Shown: positions 34,401-46,141, counted from the first letter of the stretch. The stretch: 64,000 nt of DNA from Margaritifera margaritifera (GCA_029931535.1 JAQPZY010001500.1:2715501-2779500); one strand, 5' to 3'. Numbers and translations: made by a program. Notes: a model not told the origin generated them from the letters alone.

Positions 34401-36961
34401 TTCTTTTCCTTGGACTTCATGTAGCTCTCACGTGTTTCTGTTTTTCATCATCTAAGTATTTTGGTATATCTACTGTTAATGATAGGAAGCATACAGGTGC
34501 ACTGCATTATATTTTAAAATTAAGTGAGTGTACCTTATACTGGGCATGTTACAAGCATAATGTGATATTGTAAAACAGCTAATACAGGGCATGTTTCAAG
34601 CATAATGTGATATTATAAAACAGCTAATACTGGGCATGTTAAAAGCATAATGTGATATTGTAAAACAGCTAATACAGGGCATGTTTCAAGTATAATGTGA
34701 TATTGTAAAACAGCTAATACTGGGCATGTTACGAGCATAATGTGATATTGTAAAACAGCTAATACTGGGCATGTTACGAGCATAATGTGATATTGTAAAA
34801 CAGCTAATACTGGGCATGTTACAAGCATAATGTGATAATGTAAAACAGCTAATACAGGGCATGTTTCAAGTATAATGTGATATTGTAAAACAGCTAATAC
34901 TGGGCATGTTACAAGCATAATGTGATAATGTAAAACAGCTAATACTGGGCATCTTACAAGCAAAATGCATACTGTAAAACAGCTTATACTGGGCATGTTA
35001 CCAGCATAATGTGATACTGTAAAACAGCTAATACTGGGCATTTAACAAGCATAATGTGATACTGCAAAATGGCTAATACTGGGTATGTTACAAGTATAAT
35101 GTGATATTGTAAAACAGCTAATACTGGGCATTTAAAAGTATAATGTGATATCGTAAAACAGCTAATACTGGGCATTATACAAGCATAATGTGATATTGTA
35201 AAATAGCTAATACTGGACATTATACAAGCATAATGTGATACTGTAAAATGGCTAATACTGGGTATGTTACAAGCATAATGTGATACTGTCAAACAACTAG
35301 TGTAGCTGCACATGAAAAATGTTAGCACATCATTCCCTTGACCTGTTTGCACTAAAATAAATCAACACTTTTATTTTATATTTATTACTTCTATTTGTGG
35401 ACTAACATTTATATGTGCCAAAGGATTTGTCGGTGCAAGAGTGCTTAAGTTTCTACAGTACATGCTGATATTAGTCGTTTTAAGGTAAGTTGCTCACAAA
35501 ACCACAAAACAGTGTAATTAATTATGTCAGTCTTTGCCATATTATAATTGGCTCTCATCAGACAAGAACTAAAGTCATGCAAAATAAAATAAGTTTTAAT
35601 TTACAGTACTAATAAGGTGATCCATTATGTAGGGTAGCATTATATGGAGGGCCTTTAGAGTGAGGGGTCACTGTATTTCCTTTATGATATGCAGAAATTA
35701 TTTATTATGTGTTTCTTTTTTGAAATTGAAAAAAATGACTTCGTTACAATAATTTCAAGATCTTTTTGCTATCTTAGGAAACATGTATGTGCTATTACGT
35801 GTTATTGTTTATCGTATATAATATGGATATGTCCATGTGATTCTATATATAGTTATCTTCTTTGACAGGTACAGACACTTGTCATTATTGTTGCATATAC
35901 AGTCAAACCTGTCCTAACGGTTACCTTTGCTCACCAGTCACCTATAAACAATGGCCATTCTAATTTTCCCTAAGCAAATTTCCTATATAAATGTGCAGCA
36001 TGTAACGGTCACCTGCCTTCAACGGTCAGTGGCAAAGTATTTCCTACCCAGACAATGGTTTTTCACTGCCTTAAGTGGTCACTGGTGTGTATCTACAGTG
36101 ACAGCTCAGTCTATGCAAACCAATTTTTTGCTTGATGAGGAAGGCATTGTTTAAATAAAGAAGTATCATGTGAATCGATGTGCAAACATTTTTTATCTTG
36201 CTTGCACTCATACTTCAGTCCTGTTAACAGTGTAACTAAAAGGTGTCAATATGTCAAATTCGAAAGCAAGGCAGTTTTTATCAGTAGGTTTCAGGTTCAA
36301 AGCAATTTGTTTGCTGGATGGTGGGAAAAGTAGTCGTGTTGTCACAGCAAAAATCTAAGTCACCTTTTGCCAGTGTGATGGGTATAGTTCGATATCTTCA
36401 TCTATTTGCTTGTGATTTAAAGCTATCTCAGAAGAAAAATGTTCATATTTGAAAAGAAATACAAGTTACATTTCTTTCCATTAGGGTCATGGATCATTCA
36501 ATATTTAAAACTTGTCTGTAATGGCAGGCTAAGTTTCGGCTCATGGGTCACAAAGAATGGTCAAATAAAGCTTCTTTTGATTTCCTATTGATCACAGGCT
36601 TTTCACATAAGCCAACTGTCTTTTGATCTTGGCAAGTTGAGCAGCTGGCTAATCCATATGGTAATTTTAAAGCATTAACAGCTGTTTACAAGTGAAACTT
36701 ACACAAGTTGACTGACAAAAGAGTCAGTCCTCAGTTTTACTGTCATATGTAAGCTGTCAATTTGTAACAAAGTTATTGTTTTGTCATGGTACACACACTA
36801 AGATCTGGAATTATTTTAAGTCAGTGATGATTTAATTTATAGGATCGATTAAAGTGAGCAGGATACAGTAATCTTGTGTTGAACATAAGTTTGGAAGAGA
36901 ACAACACATAACCGTATTTTATGATTTTGTTGAATAATGCACATAAAACAATCATGATAAC

Positions 36962-37007
<46 letters not shown>

Positions 37008-40000
37008 GGATAAGGATATTTGGTGCATGGTATTTGTTCAAAAACCAACTTTTAAAGGTGAACCTGTGTACAGAGGTCACCTGTGTACAAAGGCCAGTTT
37101 TGCCTTTTTCCATGGGTGGCCATTGTTAAAAGGTTTGACTGCACTTTAAAATGCTACCTGAAGCAAACCTTGATCTATCGAGCAAACTAGCCATTTGTCT
37201 GCTTTTCTGTATGTGCATGGATATGCATGTAAAGGTTCTGTACCACTTAGAAATTGAGATGTAGTCAACACTAAAAGAAGAAATAAGATTTACAAGTGAA
37301 AATATGTTGTTGTTTTTTGTGTTTGTGTGTGTGTGTGTGGGAGGGGGGGTAATGGCACTTCAAATACATTAATGGCTATATCATGCCAAGAAAATGGGAG
37401 CTAAGTGCCTTTTCCAAGGACACACTGAGGCAGTTGACCCAGGCTGGCCTGGATGGGTATTGAACCCCCAACCCATGGATTATGAGTCTGATGCTGTACC
37501 AACTGAGCTACCACAGCTGTCTGAAAACATGACTCAAAGAAACATGCAAGAACCCAATAAAACCAGGTATAAAAATTTCAGTGTGCCGAAATTTTCCAGA
37601 GAATTTTATTTCTTATTTCAGGATGGTAAAACTCCTAGAGAGTGCCTGCGCATGAAAGATGACCCCAGTGTTCCAGAGGAATGTCATCTTTTGAGAACTG
37701 CTTTTTCTGACTGCAAAAGATCTATAGTAAGTAGAATTTAACCAAAATTATGTGGAGCTTAGATAATGCTATTTCTTTATATTACTATTTTAAATTTGGT
37801 CTCAATTGCACATCATGTATTGTACAGGGTTCCCACACTACTGAGAAATCTGGAAAAGTTAGAAAAAATAGGTTTGTTCCTGACTGGGAAAAGGCCTTAA
37901 ATTTTACAAATATTGATCAAAGTCTGGGATAAACCAGGAATTTTCGGCCACCATTTTATTGCAAAAAAGATATGATTGAGCCATAATTGAACTGATTGTG
38001 AGTTTGAATTCCTAAGTTCTTATTGGAATTTTTGGAGGTTGCAGAACACTTCAGTCAGTTGAGGTACAATGCTGTATGGATCCTTTGGGTGCTTCCCCTA
38101 AACATATTTGCATAGGCAATCCAAGCACTCAGGTGATCAGATTGGTCAAGTAGACTGGTAAGCCCTGTAGTCACCTCCATATCGGTATCTTTTCCTGTGA
38201 AGAAGGTATGAAGACCATCACATTGTGCCAAATTGTCTGTGATCTGTGATCTTGATAAGTTTAAGAGATAAATAATAAAGCTTATCTTCCTCAGTTCCCC
38301 TTTTGATATGTAAAGTTAATGAAAATGTGTTGTGATAAATCGTTGCATACTATTTGGTAGTTCACACTGGGAATATGGTGTTGAACATTATCATCTGTTG
38401 TAACCTTTGTCAATCCTGCCAACCCTAACTTGTCTTTGTGGTGAATTTTACAATAAGACATTGCTAAATATGTGGAAATCTACCTGGGGGAATTTTAAGT
38501 GCAGAATCCCATGCTCTGGGCATACTTGATAATGATTGCATTAAGTAAAAAGTCCAAAGTTGGATTACATTGAAAGTAAATGTTAGGCACCAACCAGATA
38601 TAAGTGGATTATTTATTTTTAAAAATCAGTCCTTTTCATAATGAGGTATGTAATTTTTAAGGGCTTTTTGTCAAAATGTACAACAACCCTTTTCTAAAAA
38701 AACTTTCGTCATACTAACATATGCAGTTAGGCAGAGTAAAATTAACATTTTTATTGTGTAAATTTAAATGAGCTACATGCAAAGGACCAGGTTGGATAAG
38801 GGTCATTCTTGGTCCCTAATCAGATCCAGATGAAACTTCTATAGATAAAAGGCCTCTTCTATAGATAAAAAGGCCTCTCTCTCTTCCTTAAATATGTATT
38901 TCATTTTTATCCAGGACTGCTTGTAATAAAGGAAAGCAACTATTGAAAAGCAACTGGTTTTCTCCTTCATTGTGGCACCTTTTCACTTGGATTGTAGATA
39001 TGGTGGCTAAAAAGCCTCTATCACACTTATTGCTACAAAAATATACATTTTAAATTGTGTATTTACATACATATGTATAATAGTCAATGATAAGGCTTAT
39101 AAAACTTTATTTTTTTTTCTTGCAACATTGCTTCAATAATGTGTATACAATAAAGTCTGTCTTGAAAGACACCTGCTATGAGAAACCATCTGTCTTGAGA
39201 AACCAGATTCTCAGTGCACAGATTTATTTATTATAGAGTATTATGACCTGTTATGAAAAACTACCTGTCTTGAGAGACCATGATTTTTTGGCAGAAGGTG
39301 TAGTCTTTCAAGACAGGTTTAACTGTATTTCCATTAAGTTTGTTCATTACCTCCTACACCTATTTTCATTGTCATTTAAAACATTTCACTCATGTTTATA
39401 TTTAGCACTGACTTGCTGTCAAAATCATTTTCTTCACAAAAATGCAGTGCAAACATTTTGTACATTAATAATAGCCAAATGTTGCAACAGTGTGTAGAGA
39501 AGAATTACAAATGCTCAGAATATCAGCAACCAAAGCTGTTTTGTGTGTGTATTATTCAGAGGAAAAGCTTACTTTATTTTATTAATAATTTAATAAAAAA
39601 TATTCCTCATGATGATGATTGATCATAAAATTTGATAATTTTTTTACAAATTTTATACAAATTGTATGAAGGAGAGAGAGAGTACAATAGCTGTAAAGCA
39701 TACAACATGTGAGGCATTTGTGCAACGTGTATAGCATGGTTTTATTACTGCAAAGACTAAGGATATCAGTTTTTATATATTCATTGTCAAGATGATGAGT
39801 GAATAGGCACTGGTTTTTTATTTTATATATTCATTGTCAAGATGATGAGTGAATAGGCACTGGTTTTTTATTTTATATAAAGAATGTAGGGAATGAGAAA
39901 GAAAGCAACAGTAAGACAGATTAATACAAATGTATTTGTTCTAGTGCACATTGCATCCCCAACCCCTGATTTTATCATCAGTGTCATCACTATGATGTAA

Positions 40001-43000
40001 CCAATTAGAAGTCAACATTATCTCATTGATTTTTTTTTACAAATACAGGTATTTATCCCTCAAGCTCCTGTATATTTAGTGGTCAATATAATCATGAAAC
40101 GGTGTTAGATTTTGTTTTTGGAGAAGTTTGTGCCATATTTATGCGTTTATTTCCCCGAGTTTTTAAATTTTATATTAAATGACTTGGAAATTAAGAATGG
40201 TTCTATAGGAATATTCAGATATACGCTATAGTGATTTCTCTTTTTAGCATTTAGTTAATATTCCCTAACCCTTGTACTTCAAATAAACAAGATCAAATGG
40301 CATTGAATTTCAAATTGACATGGTAACATTTGTCTTCTTGTAAGTATGTGAACATAGAACTAAACCTTGAAAATACATACACCACTTTTTAATAATGTTA
40401 GATTAAACTATTAGACAGGAAAATCAGCAAAATTTCAGGTGTGAAAAATGTCAAAAATGTTTTTTATGTGCATCAGTATAGAGTCCATACAGAACAAGAA
40501 TTTATATACATTTAGGTGTGCATGTTCATGTTGGAACAGGTTCATGCCAAAGAGGCACACGTGCATGCACACACACACACACACATTGATGAGTCCAGCG
40601 ACATCAGAACTGTTTATAAAGAGGCTGTTTACTCAAGGGTAAAGAGAATTTTGTACCAGAGCAGAGGCCAACAATAAATCTATTCATTTATCATTTGATT
40701 TGAAAAAATGGAGCAGGTATGCTCAACCATCTCACCTGATTCTAACAATCCACAGGTACATATGCAACGCATGCACAGTTTAAATTTAAAGATAAAAGAA
40801 AATATGTATATGACATTCAAAAATCCAGCAAATGAACACTGATGAAGATGTGAAGGATAGGTCCAAAAAGCTCCATCACCTCCAAATTTTTCTCAGTACA
40901 GTACAACCTTTCTTATAGATTCTCTCTCTCTGACATACACACATGAATGGTCATAAGCTAAACATCTATACTAATCAACTTCAGAAAACAGTAGAATGAT
41001 AAACAAGAAATAAACTAGATAATGACAAATAGACCCCATTAATCATGTAAGCAACCAGTTGAAATAGGTTTTTTTGAAAACAAATTGCTTTCATTTTTTT
41101 TTTTATAATTCATATTGTTCAATAGACAACAGTTTCAGTTATTCATCAAAAATCTGTGATACGAGAAAGACAGACAGAGAAATAGTGCAAGAGGAATAAG
41201 CATGAATCACTAAAGGGATAAATTAAAACTTATTTCATGGAATTAAAACCAAAAAGAATGCTAGAAGTTAGCCTCAAACTACTGCTCTAATATTTATATG
41301 TGATTAGCAAACATGCATGATAGATACCTTTACACCACTTTGGCTGTATCACAATATTCTAGGCAAATTACTATATACGGATGGTATGTGGCCTTGAGAG
41401 GTTCCTTTGGGTAACATCAATTATGTCCCAAAAATCTGATTCTTCCTTTTAACATTTTTTAAATATTTTTTTTACATGCCTTTGCATTAAAGTATAGTAA
41501 AATTCATGACCGTACAATATAATCCCTATCGTTAATAAATATTTGTTTGAGAACTATTGCAATCAATTTTATTTATCCATGTTACAGTATTTTATTTATC
41601 CATGTTACAGTATTTTATTTATCTGTGTTATATCGATGTTACAGTATTTTATTTATCCATGTTACAGTATTTTATTTATCCGTGTTACCATATTTTATTT
41701 ATCCGTGTTACAGTATTTTATTTATCCATGTTACCGTATTTTATTTGTCCATGTTACAATATTTTATTTATCCATGTTACAGTATTTTATTTATCCGTGT
41801 TACAGTATGCTGGAGATCTACTGTAGTCTTCAGTTTTCTGTATTGTCGAGGATACTTTGAAGTTGTGTACTGAAGTAATTCATCAAATGGACACAAATGA
41901 ATCATGATGCTACTAAATATTGCATTTTATCTAGGTTCATTGATGAGTTCAGTACTTTCATAGCTTGTATGGGTGTGATTCACATTATATCTCATATTCT
42001 GATCATGTTTCTCAGAGTCCAAAACTGTGAATTCATGCAGGGGTAGAAAATAGTCTACAAAACCAATTAAAATAATCAATGCAATGTAAAATGATCAATG
42101 TAAGGAAAAAATACACAGTAATCATTATTTCTTATCATTATTCCTTTTCTTTCAGACCCCATTAATAAAATAATTACATAGGGGCTGCTTGTGGTTGTTG
42201 TGGATCAACGACTTCATGCACCTCTTCTATATTTAGCTGCCCGCACCCCAATATTCAGATTGATTATGATTTGTATCCGAGAATGCCCCAAACACGATCA
42301 GAAAGAAAGACAAAAAGAATACCATCTTCCATACAAATGGCAGTTTTTTTTTAAATGTCAGTTTTGTTTAAGGAAAAGGAAAAAAATGGTGTTTTTGTGA
42401 TACTGTGCAATAGACTTTCTAGACCCATATGAACATTAAACATGTGAACTAAGAACACAGTTTGTATTCATTTTTCTGTTTGTTAGGGATGAGTGCAAAC
42501 TAGAACACATATGAAATTTAGATGGTTAAAAAAGTATCTTCTGACAAGAAATCAAGTATATTGTCGATTGCACAGGTAGTTTTGGGGGACTTTGAAGATG
42601 CAGAATTTTGACAGAATTTTAGTTTTTTTTTATGAGCACAGGCCTATTTAGGAACAAAATTAACTGTTAACAGTGGACATGTAGTGATTGTGGTATGACC
42701 ATAATGAATGCTCTTACAAGCACTTTAATTTATCTCTAATTGGGGGCAAAAATCGGCCCTTACCCAACCTTGTCCTTTTTATCAATTTCAGTAGTTATAC
42801 AGTACTCGTTTCTAGTGATACATCCTGTGGTTTAGTACACATGTCTAATTCAGATGTTATGGAAGAGTCTCATAATAGAAACAGCTGTTGATTTTAAATA
42901 TGCATGTTTTTGAAGCCAAAATGTTGTTGATTCTGTTCAGTAAGGGTCATAAGTGAACCTTGAAAAAATCAATTTCATCCAGGAAAAACCCTGGAAAAGA

Positions 43001-44115
43001 TCTGAAAATTTTTGTTTCAAAAAGTATGGGAACCTTGATTGTAGATCCTGTCTTGATCCTGTAGCAATAGGAAATTGCATAATGAATTCCATTATTGGTA
43101 GTTTAATAGCTCCAGCTCTGATAAGGAGTGCCTTGTCTACTTGTGGGTGCCAATCCTAATGCTTGTTGTCCCTGCTGTTTTTAAAAACAGAATGGGACTT
43201 TATGATTAGGCCTTTTTGCATATGGTAATTAATGGTATGCTTGTATGCATACTGTCATAAAACTTAATCTGCGTTTAAGATTGAGACTTTAGTCCGTAGA
43301 ATATGTTTTTTCAAGGATCTGTTGATCTATGCAGTACTTTCTGCATATAATTTCAAGTGCATTTATGTGATGGCTTATCTGGGTCAAAGTCTTTTGTAGT
43401 CAAGACTTGAGTTATAAAGGAGCAAATACAGTACATGTCCTTTTTTCCTGGACTTCCAAAGACATTAGTAAGGTCAGTCCAAATGACTTCTAGTGACAGT
43501 GACAGGTTAAAGAGGACACACAGATGGAATTCTACATTTTCATTGATATAAGCCTGTTTGTAAATGTATGCCACCTTCACTCTGTATAAAACAGGAGAAA
43601 GTACAATACTTGCAGTCAGAGCTGTAAAAATACAGGAATACATATTTGGAATATGATATTTGTATAGCAATATGACAAATTGCATCACCACACTGTATTG
43701 TAAAAATACATAAATACATATTGGGAATATGATATTGTATGACAATATGAATTGCATCACCACCCTATATTGTAAAAATACAGCAATACATATGGGGAAT
43801 ATGATATTTGCATAGCAATATGATAAATTGCATCACCACCCTATATTGTGATATGCATGACATAGTGTAAGAAATAGAGGTACTGTATGAATACTCGCTT
43901 ATAAGTCTGATCGGACTGCAAACTGCAGAGACCCAAATCTGCCATCACATAATGTGCCAACAGATCAGGGTCTATGCAGTTTATTAGGAGTAATCAATAG
44001 AACAGACAAAATAGACCCTGATCTGCCATTGCATAATTCATTGATTTTTACCTACATTTTCTCTTTTCAGATTGACATGAGAGCAAGATTTCGAGGAAGG
44101 AAAGGTGACGAATAA
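31357..44115 (+). CDS. COA5: Cytochrome c oxidase assembly factor 5 (PET191-like), 3 exons
   Basis: Exons 31357-31467, 37622-37726 and 44071-44115 join in phase 0 to give an 86-residue protein. COA5/PET191 is a small twin CX9C protein of the mitochondrial intermembrane space needed for assembly of cytochrome c oxidase. Both CX9C motifs are visible: CDGLRTRLKEC at residues 18-28 and CHLLRTAFSDC at 58-68. Extra family cysteines lie at 35 (SDCVQK) and 44 (RECLRM). The C-terminus reads CKRSIIDMRARFRGRKGDE, matching the conserved family ending. The vertebrate form is about 74 residues; most of the extra length is a longer loop (LRMKDDPSVPEE) before the second CX9C. There is no cleavable presequence, as expected for import through the disulfide relay. 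The gene is divergent from KIF3A, with about 12.7 kb between their nearest visible exons. Confidence 0.95.
31661..32230. other. COA5 intron 1, start
   Basis: This holds a G-run at 31668-31680 and otherwise unremarkable AT-rich intron sequence. Confidence 0.5.
32233..34199. mobile_element. TA-flanked nonautonomous DNA transposon, 1967 bp
   Basis: The ends are CCGTATTTACCGTATATCTT and, read inward from the right, CCGTATTTACCGCATATCTT. They differ at one base over 26 and are flanked by TA on both sides (32231 and 34200). The left end repeats 'ccgtatatcttgggaca' twice, and several 'gggaca' blocks occur near both ends. There is no transposase frame. The interior holds the partner of repeat 480-1010 (32560-32925) and a roughly 290-bp internal direct duplication (32926-33035 and 33215-33325, sharing 'tatataaaaaatctgca' and 'gaatccaaagtcggcttcc'). 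A TA target fits the Tc1/mariner/pogo group, but the family is not determined. Confidence 0.82.
34530..35300. repeat. 45-bp minisatellite, about 17 copies
   Basis: The tandem unit is close to 'gcataatgtgatattgtaaa', 'acagctaatactgggcatgt', 'tacaa' and lies in COA5 intron 1. Because 45 is a multiple of three, long open frames appear on the minus strand as a 15-residue repeat. They are an artefact of the period. Confidence 0.95.
35301..35899. other. COA5 intron 1, nothing recognised
   Basis: This is AT-rich sequence without identified repeats or exons. Confidence 0.45.
35900..37141. mobile_element. DNA transposon with short inverted ends (CAGTCAAACCT)
   Basis: This starts CAGTCAAACCTGTCCTAACG and ends AGGTTTGACTG. 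Subterminal 'ggtcacc' / 'ggtgaacc'-type repeats occur at both ends (for example 35921-36010 and 37058-37090). The interior has no transposase. An (AAT)n microsatellite lies at 36963-37008. The family is not assigned and no clear target duplication is visible. Confidence 0.55.
36963..37008. repeat. (ATA)n microsatellite
   Basis: This is a trinucleotide run of about 46 bp inside the inverted-end element. Confidence 0.97.
37446..37517 (-). repeat. tRNA-Met-like SINE head or tRNA pseudogene
   Basis: The minus strand reads 'gtggtagctcagttggtaca' (A-box region), an anticodon-loop region 'agactcataatcc' with CAT, and 'gggttcaatacc' (B-box region), in tRNA order and spacing. It continues into 'cctcagtgtgtccttggaaa', as in tRNA-derived SINEs. 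Acceptor-stem pairing is poor, so it is probably not a working tRNA. Confidence 0.55.
37622..37726 (+). CDS. COA5: COA5 exon 2
   Basis: This 105-bp exon starts after 'cttatttcag' and ends TCTATA|gtaagt. It encodes DGKTPRECLRMKDDPSVPEE and then CHLLRTAFSDCKRSI, including the second CX9C motif. Phase 0 at both ends. Confidence 0.95.
37822..38800 (+). repeat. Large dispersed repeat, part A (inverted partner 54330-55840)
   Basis: This shares long diverged similarity with the reverse complement of 54330-55840. Landmarks include 'cagggttcccacactactga', 'aaacatatttgcataggcaa', 'gcttatcttcctcagttccc' and 'aacatatgcagttaggcaga'. The right-hand copy carries about 0.5 kb of extra sequence. It lies inside COA5 intron 2. 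Confidence 0.75.
39146..39330. repeat. Short MITE-like repeat
   Basis: Its ends are roughly 'tacaataaagtctgtcttga' and 'tcaagacaggtttaactgta', which are diverged inverted repeats. Internal 'ctgtcttgagaaacca' and 'ctgtcttgagagacca' blocks repeat. Related in style to the CAGTCAAACCTG element at 35900. Confidence 0.5.
39773..39880. repeat. Tandem duplication of 52-bp unit
   Basis: Two near-identical copies of the block 'tatattcattgtcaagatga', 'tgagtgaataggcactggtt', 'ttttatttta' lie in COA5 intron 2. Confidence 0.9.
39881..41560. other. COA5 intron 2, mostly unremarkable
   Basis: A short (CA)n run lies at 40567-40585. No exons or mobile elements were recognised. Confidence 0.45.
41565..41815. 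repeat. 23-bp minisatellite, about 10-11 copies
   Basis: The unit 'cagtattttatttatccatg' plus 'tta' is tandemly repeated with small changes (ccatg or ccgtg). One unit is disrupted near 41620-41645. It lies in COA5 intron 2. Confidence 0.95.
42780..42995 (+). repeat. Large dispersed repeat, part B (inverted partner 54080-54310)
   Basis: This matches the reverse complement of 54080-54310 ('atacatcctgtggtttagta', 'gtaagggtcataagtgaacc', 'catccaggaaaaacc'). With part A it keeps the same order and orientation as the copy at 54-56 kb, so about 4 kb has probably been inserted between A and B here. Confidence 0.7.
43623..43855. repeat. 77-bp tandem repeat, 3 copies
   Basis: Three copies of a block with 'tgtaaaaatacaggaataca', 'aatatgatatttgtatagca' and 'aattgcatcaccac' lie in COA5 intron 2. 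Confidence 0.9.
43883..44039. mobile_element. Double-hairpin MITE, copy D, truncated
   Basis: This begins after TA (43881) with 'ctgtatgaatactcgcttat'. It carries a chimeric first hairpin (AGACCCAAATCTGCC paired with a CAGATCAGGGTCTATGC arm) and only the left arm of the second hairpin, ending about 44039. It stops about 30 bp before the acceptor of the last COA5 exon. Confidence 0.75.
44071..44115 (+). CDS. COA5: COA5 exon 3
   Basis: This 45-bp terminal coding exon follows 'acattttctcttttcag'. It encodes IDMRARFRGRKGDE and the stop TAA. The RARFRGRKG string is the conserved end of the family. Confidence 0.95.
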   Translation: MDMRARFRGRKGDE

Positions 44116-44421
44116 TAATGGTTGGAATCTGATGCTGACTGTATATGTATGATTTATTGAATGAAAATGACAAGTGGATATTGTTTATATCCAGAAAGAT
44201 GTTAACAGGAGAATGCAGTGAAAAATGGATCAGACGTCATTTCTTGAATATTTTTCTTCAGATATTTTGATCCATCTTGGAAGCATAACCTTATAAGGAA
44301 TATGTGAAAATGGACAACACTTTCTGGCTGAAAGTTATTTTTTCGTGTACAGAAGAGTCCAGTCCTTTGTAAATAGAGAAAAGTGCTGTAATCATATAAA
44401 ATATTACATGAAGTGTTTGAT

Positions 44422-44427
44422 AATAAA
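44422..44427 (+). promoter_or_regulatory. COA5 polyadenylation signal
   Basis: AATAAA lies 307 bases after the COA5 stop codon and is the first canonical signal after it. Confidence 0.65.
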
Positions 44428-44749
44428 TCTTACCTTTTATTGAAAAATATGTCTTTGGTGGCACTCTAGAGTTTCGTATTTTGCATAGGGTTAGATTTTT
44501 AAAGAAAAAGAATTTCCCAGGTATGCTTCACTGGTTATCATGGCTATTTAAAAAAGACCTTGTATATCTTAGGTATTATTAAAAGAACTTTTAATTCTCT
44601 TTATTTTGGTGTATGATTGATGGGTACAATTTGGGTTATAGAGTATACAGCTTGGTCTTACTTCAGATGTTCACCTATCAAAAAACTGCTAGCTCCGCTG
44701 GGTCATTTTCACTTGCTGGACTTCAGAGGTAAATTGTAAAAAAAAGAGC

Positions 44750-45101
44750 CAATAACTTTTTTTACTTTTTATGTATAATTCATTCATTGTACTTTCAGAA
44801 GTTGGTCTTGCTTACTCAGGCAAAATTTGTTCTCCCTATTTTAATAACTGCTAAAAATAGTGTACTTTGGATCAATTCAGACTGATTTTTCAAGTACATG
44901 GGAGCGGCCATTTTTGTCGGCTGTGTGCTTAGATCATGTACAATTTCCACAAGTATAATATGTAAAGAAATTTCAGCCACAGTACATAAAAATATCATAG
45001 AGGTACCAACATTCTCTTCATTGTGCATGTTGCAAATTCAAACAACTTCACCTTACACCTGTCACTCTCTCAGAATAACAGAATTTCTATAGAGTGCCTC
45101 C
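44750..45101 (+). repeat. Direct duplication, copy 1
   Basis: About 350 bp are highly similar, in the same orientation, to 45788-46141 ('tttaataactgctaaaaata', 'gctgtgtgcttagatcatgt', 'gtaaagaaatttcagccaca', 'cctgtcactctctcagaata'). The flanks do not match beyond this, and the two copies are 690 bp apart. No terminal TG..CA, primer site or coding was seen. Confidence 0.9.
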
Positions 45102-45787
45102 ATAAAAACCACATTGCAAGCATCTAAATAGTCCTTTGGAATAATTCTCATGTATTTTTGGCACAGAACAGTATGCATTAGTAGCAAAGTCCCACACAAG
45201 CACACCCACCCCATCCCCCCCCCCCCCAATGAAAAGTGAGCTACTTTAAAAATGCACTTTGCATTTTCTCAACAATAGCAACCAATGTTATGCTAAAAGA
45301 CAGGAACATGAAACTTGCCACAATTATTCCTGAGATGTCACTAATAAAATTTACAATTTGAACAGGGATGGAACAGATCAGGTTAACAGAGGTCAAAGGT
45401 CAAATGGTAACATGTTTGCTAATTCTTCTAAGACTAGTATATGGAAGAAAGCGAATCTGCTATTTCATCATTTTGTTCCTTCATTTTATTACAAAATGAA
45501 TTAAAAGAAACATTTTTGCTATATTTTTCTTTCACTAAGTGCAACAGTTTTAAATTTAAGTTGACTTTACTCCTGTGTTCTAAGACTTCTAATTTCCTCA
45601 TAATTAAGGTAATTACACACACAATACTGACACAAGCCATATTGTGTAAGCAAGAGCAAAATAGGCATAATTAGCTTATTTTCATGCATAACATCAATGT
45701 TAATGTACCGTTTTGTTGAGAAAAGCATATATGATGATATGAGAAAGAGAAAGGCACCTCCACAAATTTTCATATTTGTTATAAAGG

Positions 45788-46141
45788 TCAATAACTTCTT
45801 TTACTTTTTATATATAATTCATTAATTGTACTTTCAGAAGCTGGTATTGCCTACTCTGACAAAATTCCTTTTCCCTATTTTAATAACTGCTAAAAATAGT
45901 GTACTTTGGACCAATTTAGGCTGAATTTTTGAGCTTATGGGAGCAGCTACTTTTGTCAGCTGTGTGCTTAGATCATGTACAAATTCCACAGGTACAATAT
46001 GTAAAGAAATTTCAGCCACAGTACATGAAAATAGCATCGAGGTATGCCAACATTCTCTTCATTGTGCATGTTGCAAATTCAGACAACTTCACTTTACACC
46101 TGTCACTCTCTCAGAATAACAGAATTTCTATAGAGCACCTC
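45788..46141 (+). repeat. Direct duplication, copy 2
   Basis: Partner of 44750-45101. Its boundaries start at 'caataacttcttttactttt' and end at 'tctatagagcacctcc'. The intervening sequence (45102-45787) is unique within the window and noncoding; it includes a C-run at 45218-45228. Confidence 0.9.

Noticed and set aside
34613..35352. Two minus-strand open frames of 142 and 122 codons with a 15-residue repeat (CPVLAVLQYHIMLVT)
   Set aside because: They arise because the 45-bp minisatellite period is a multiple of three. They lie in a COA5 intron with no start or splice context.
36821..37048. Small minus-strand frame with a tyrosine run
   Set aside because: Translation of a (ATA)n microsatellite.
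41543..41873. Three overlapping plus-strand frames rich in FIYPCYSILF-type repeats
   Set aside because: A 23-bp tandem repeat lacking stops is read in all three frames in turn. It is an intronic minisatellite.
44816..46119. Paired small frames (GAAIFVGCVLRSCT and similar) at 44898 and 45937 that look like a conserved peptide
   Set aside because: They are the two copies of the 350-bp direct duplication. Similarity is at DNA level and extends equally outside the frames.
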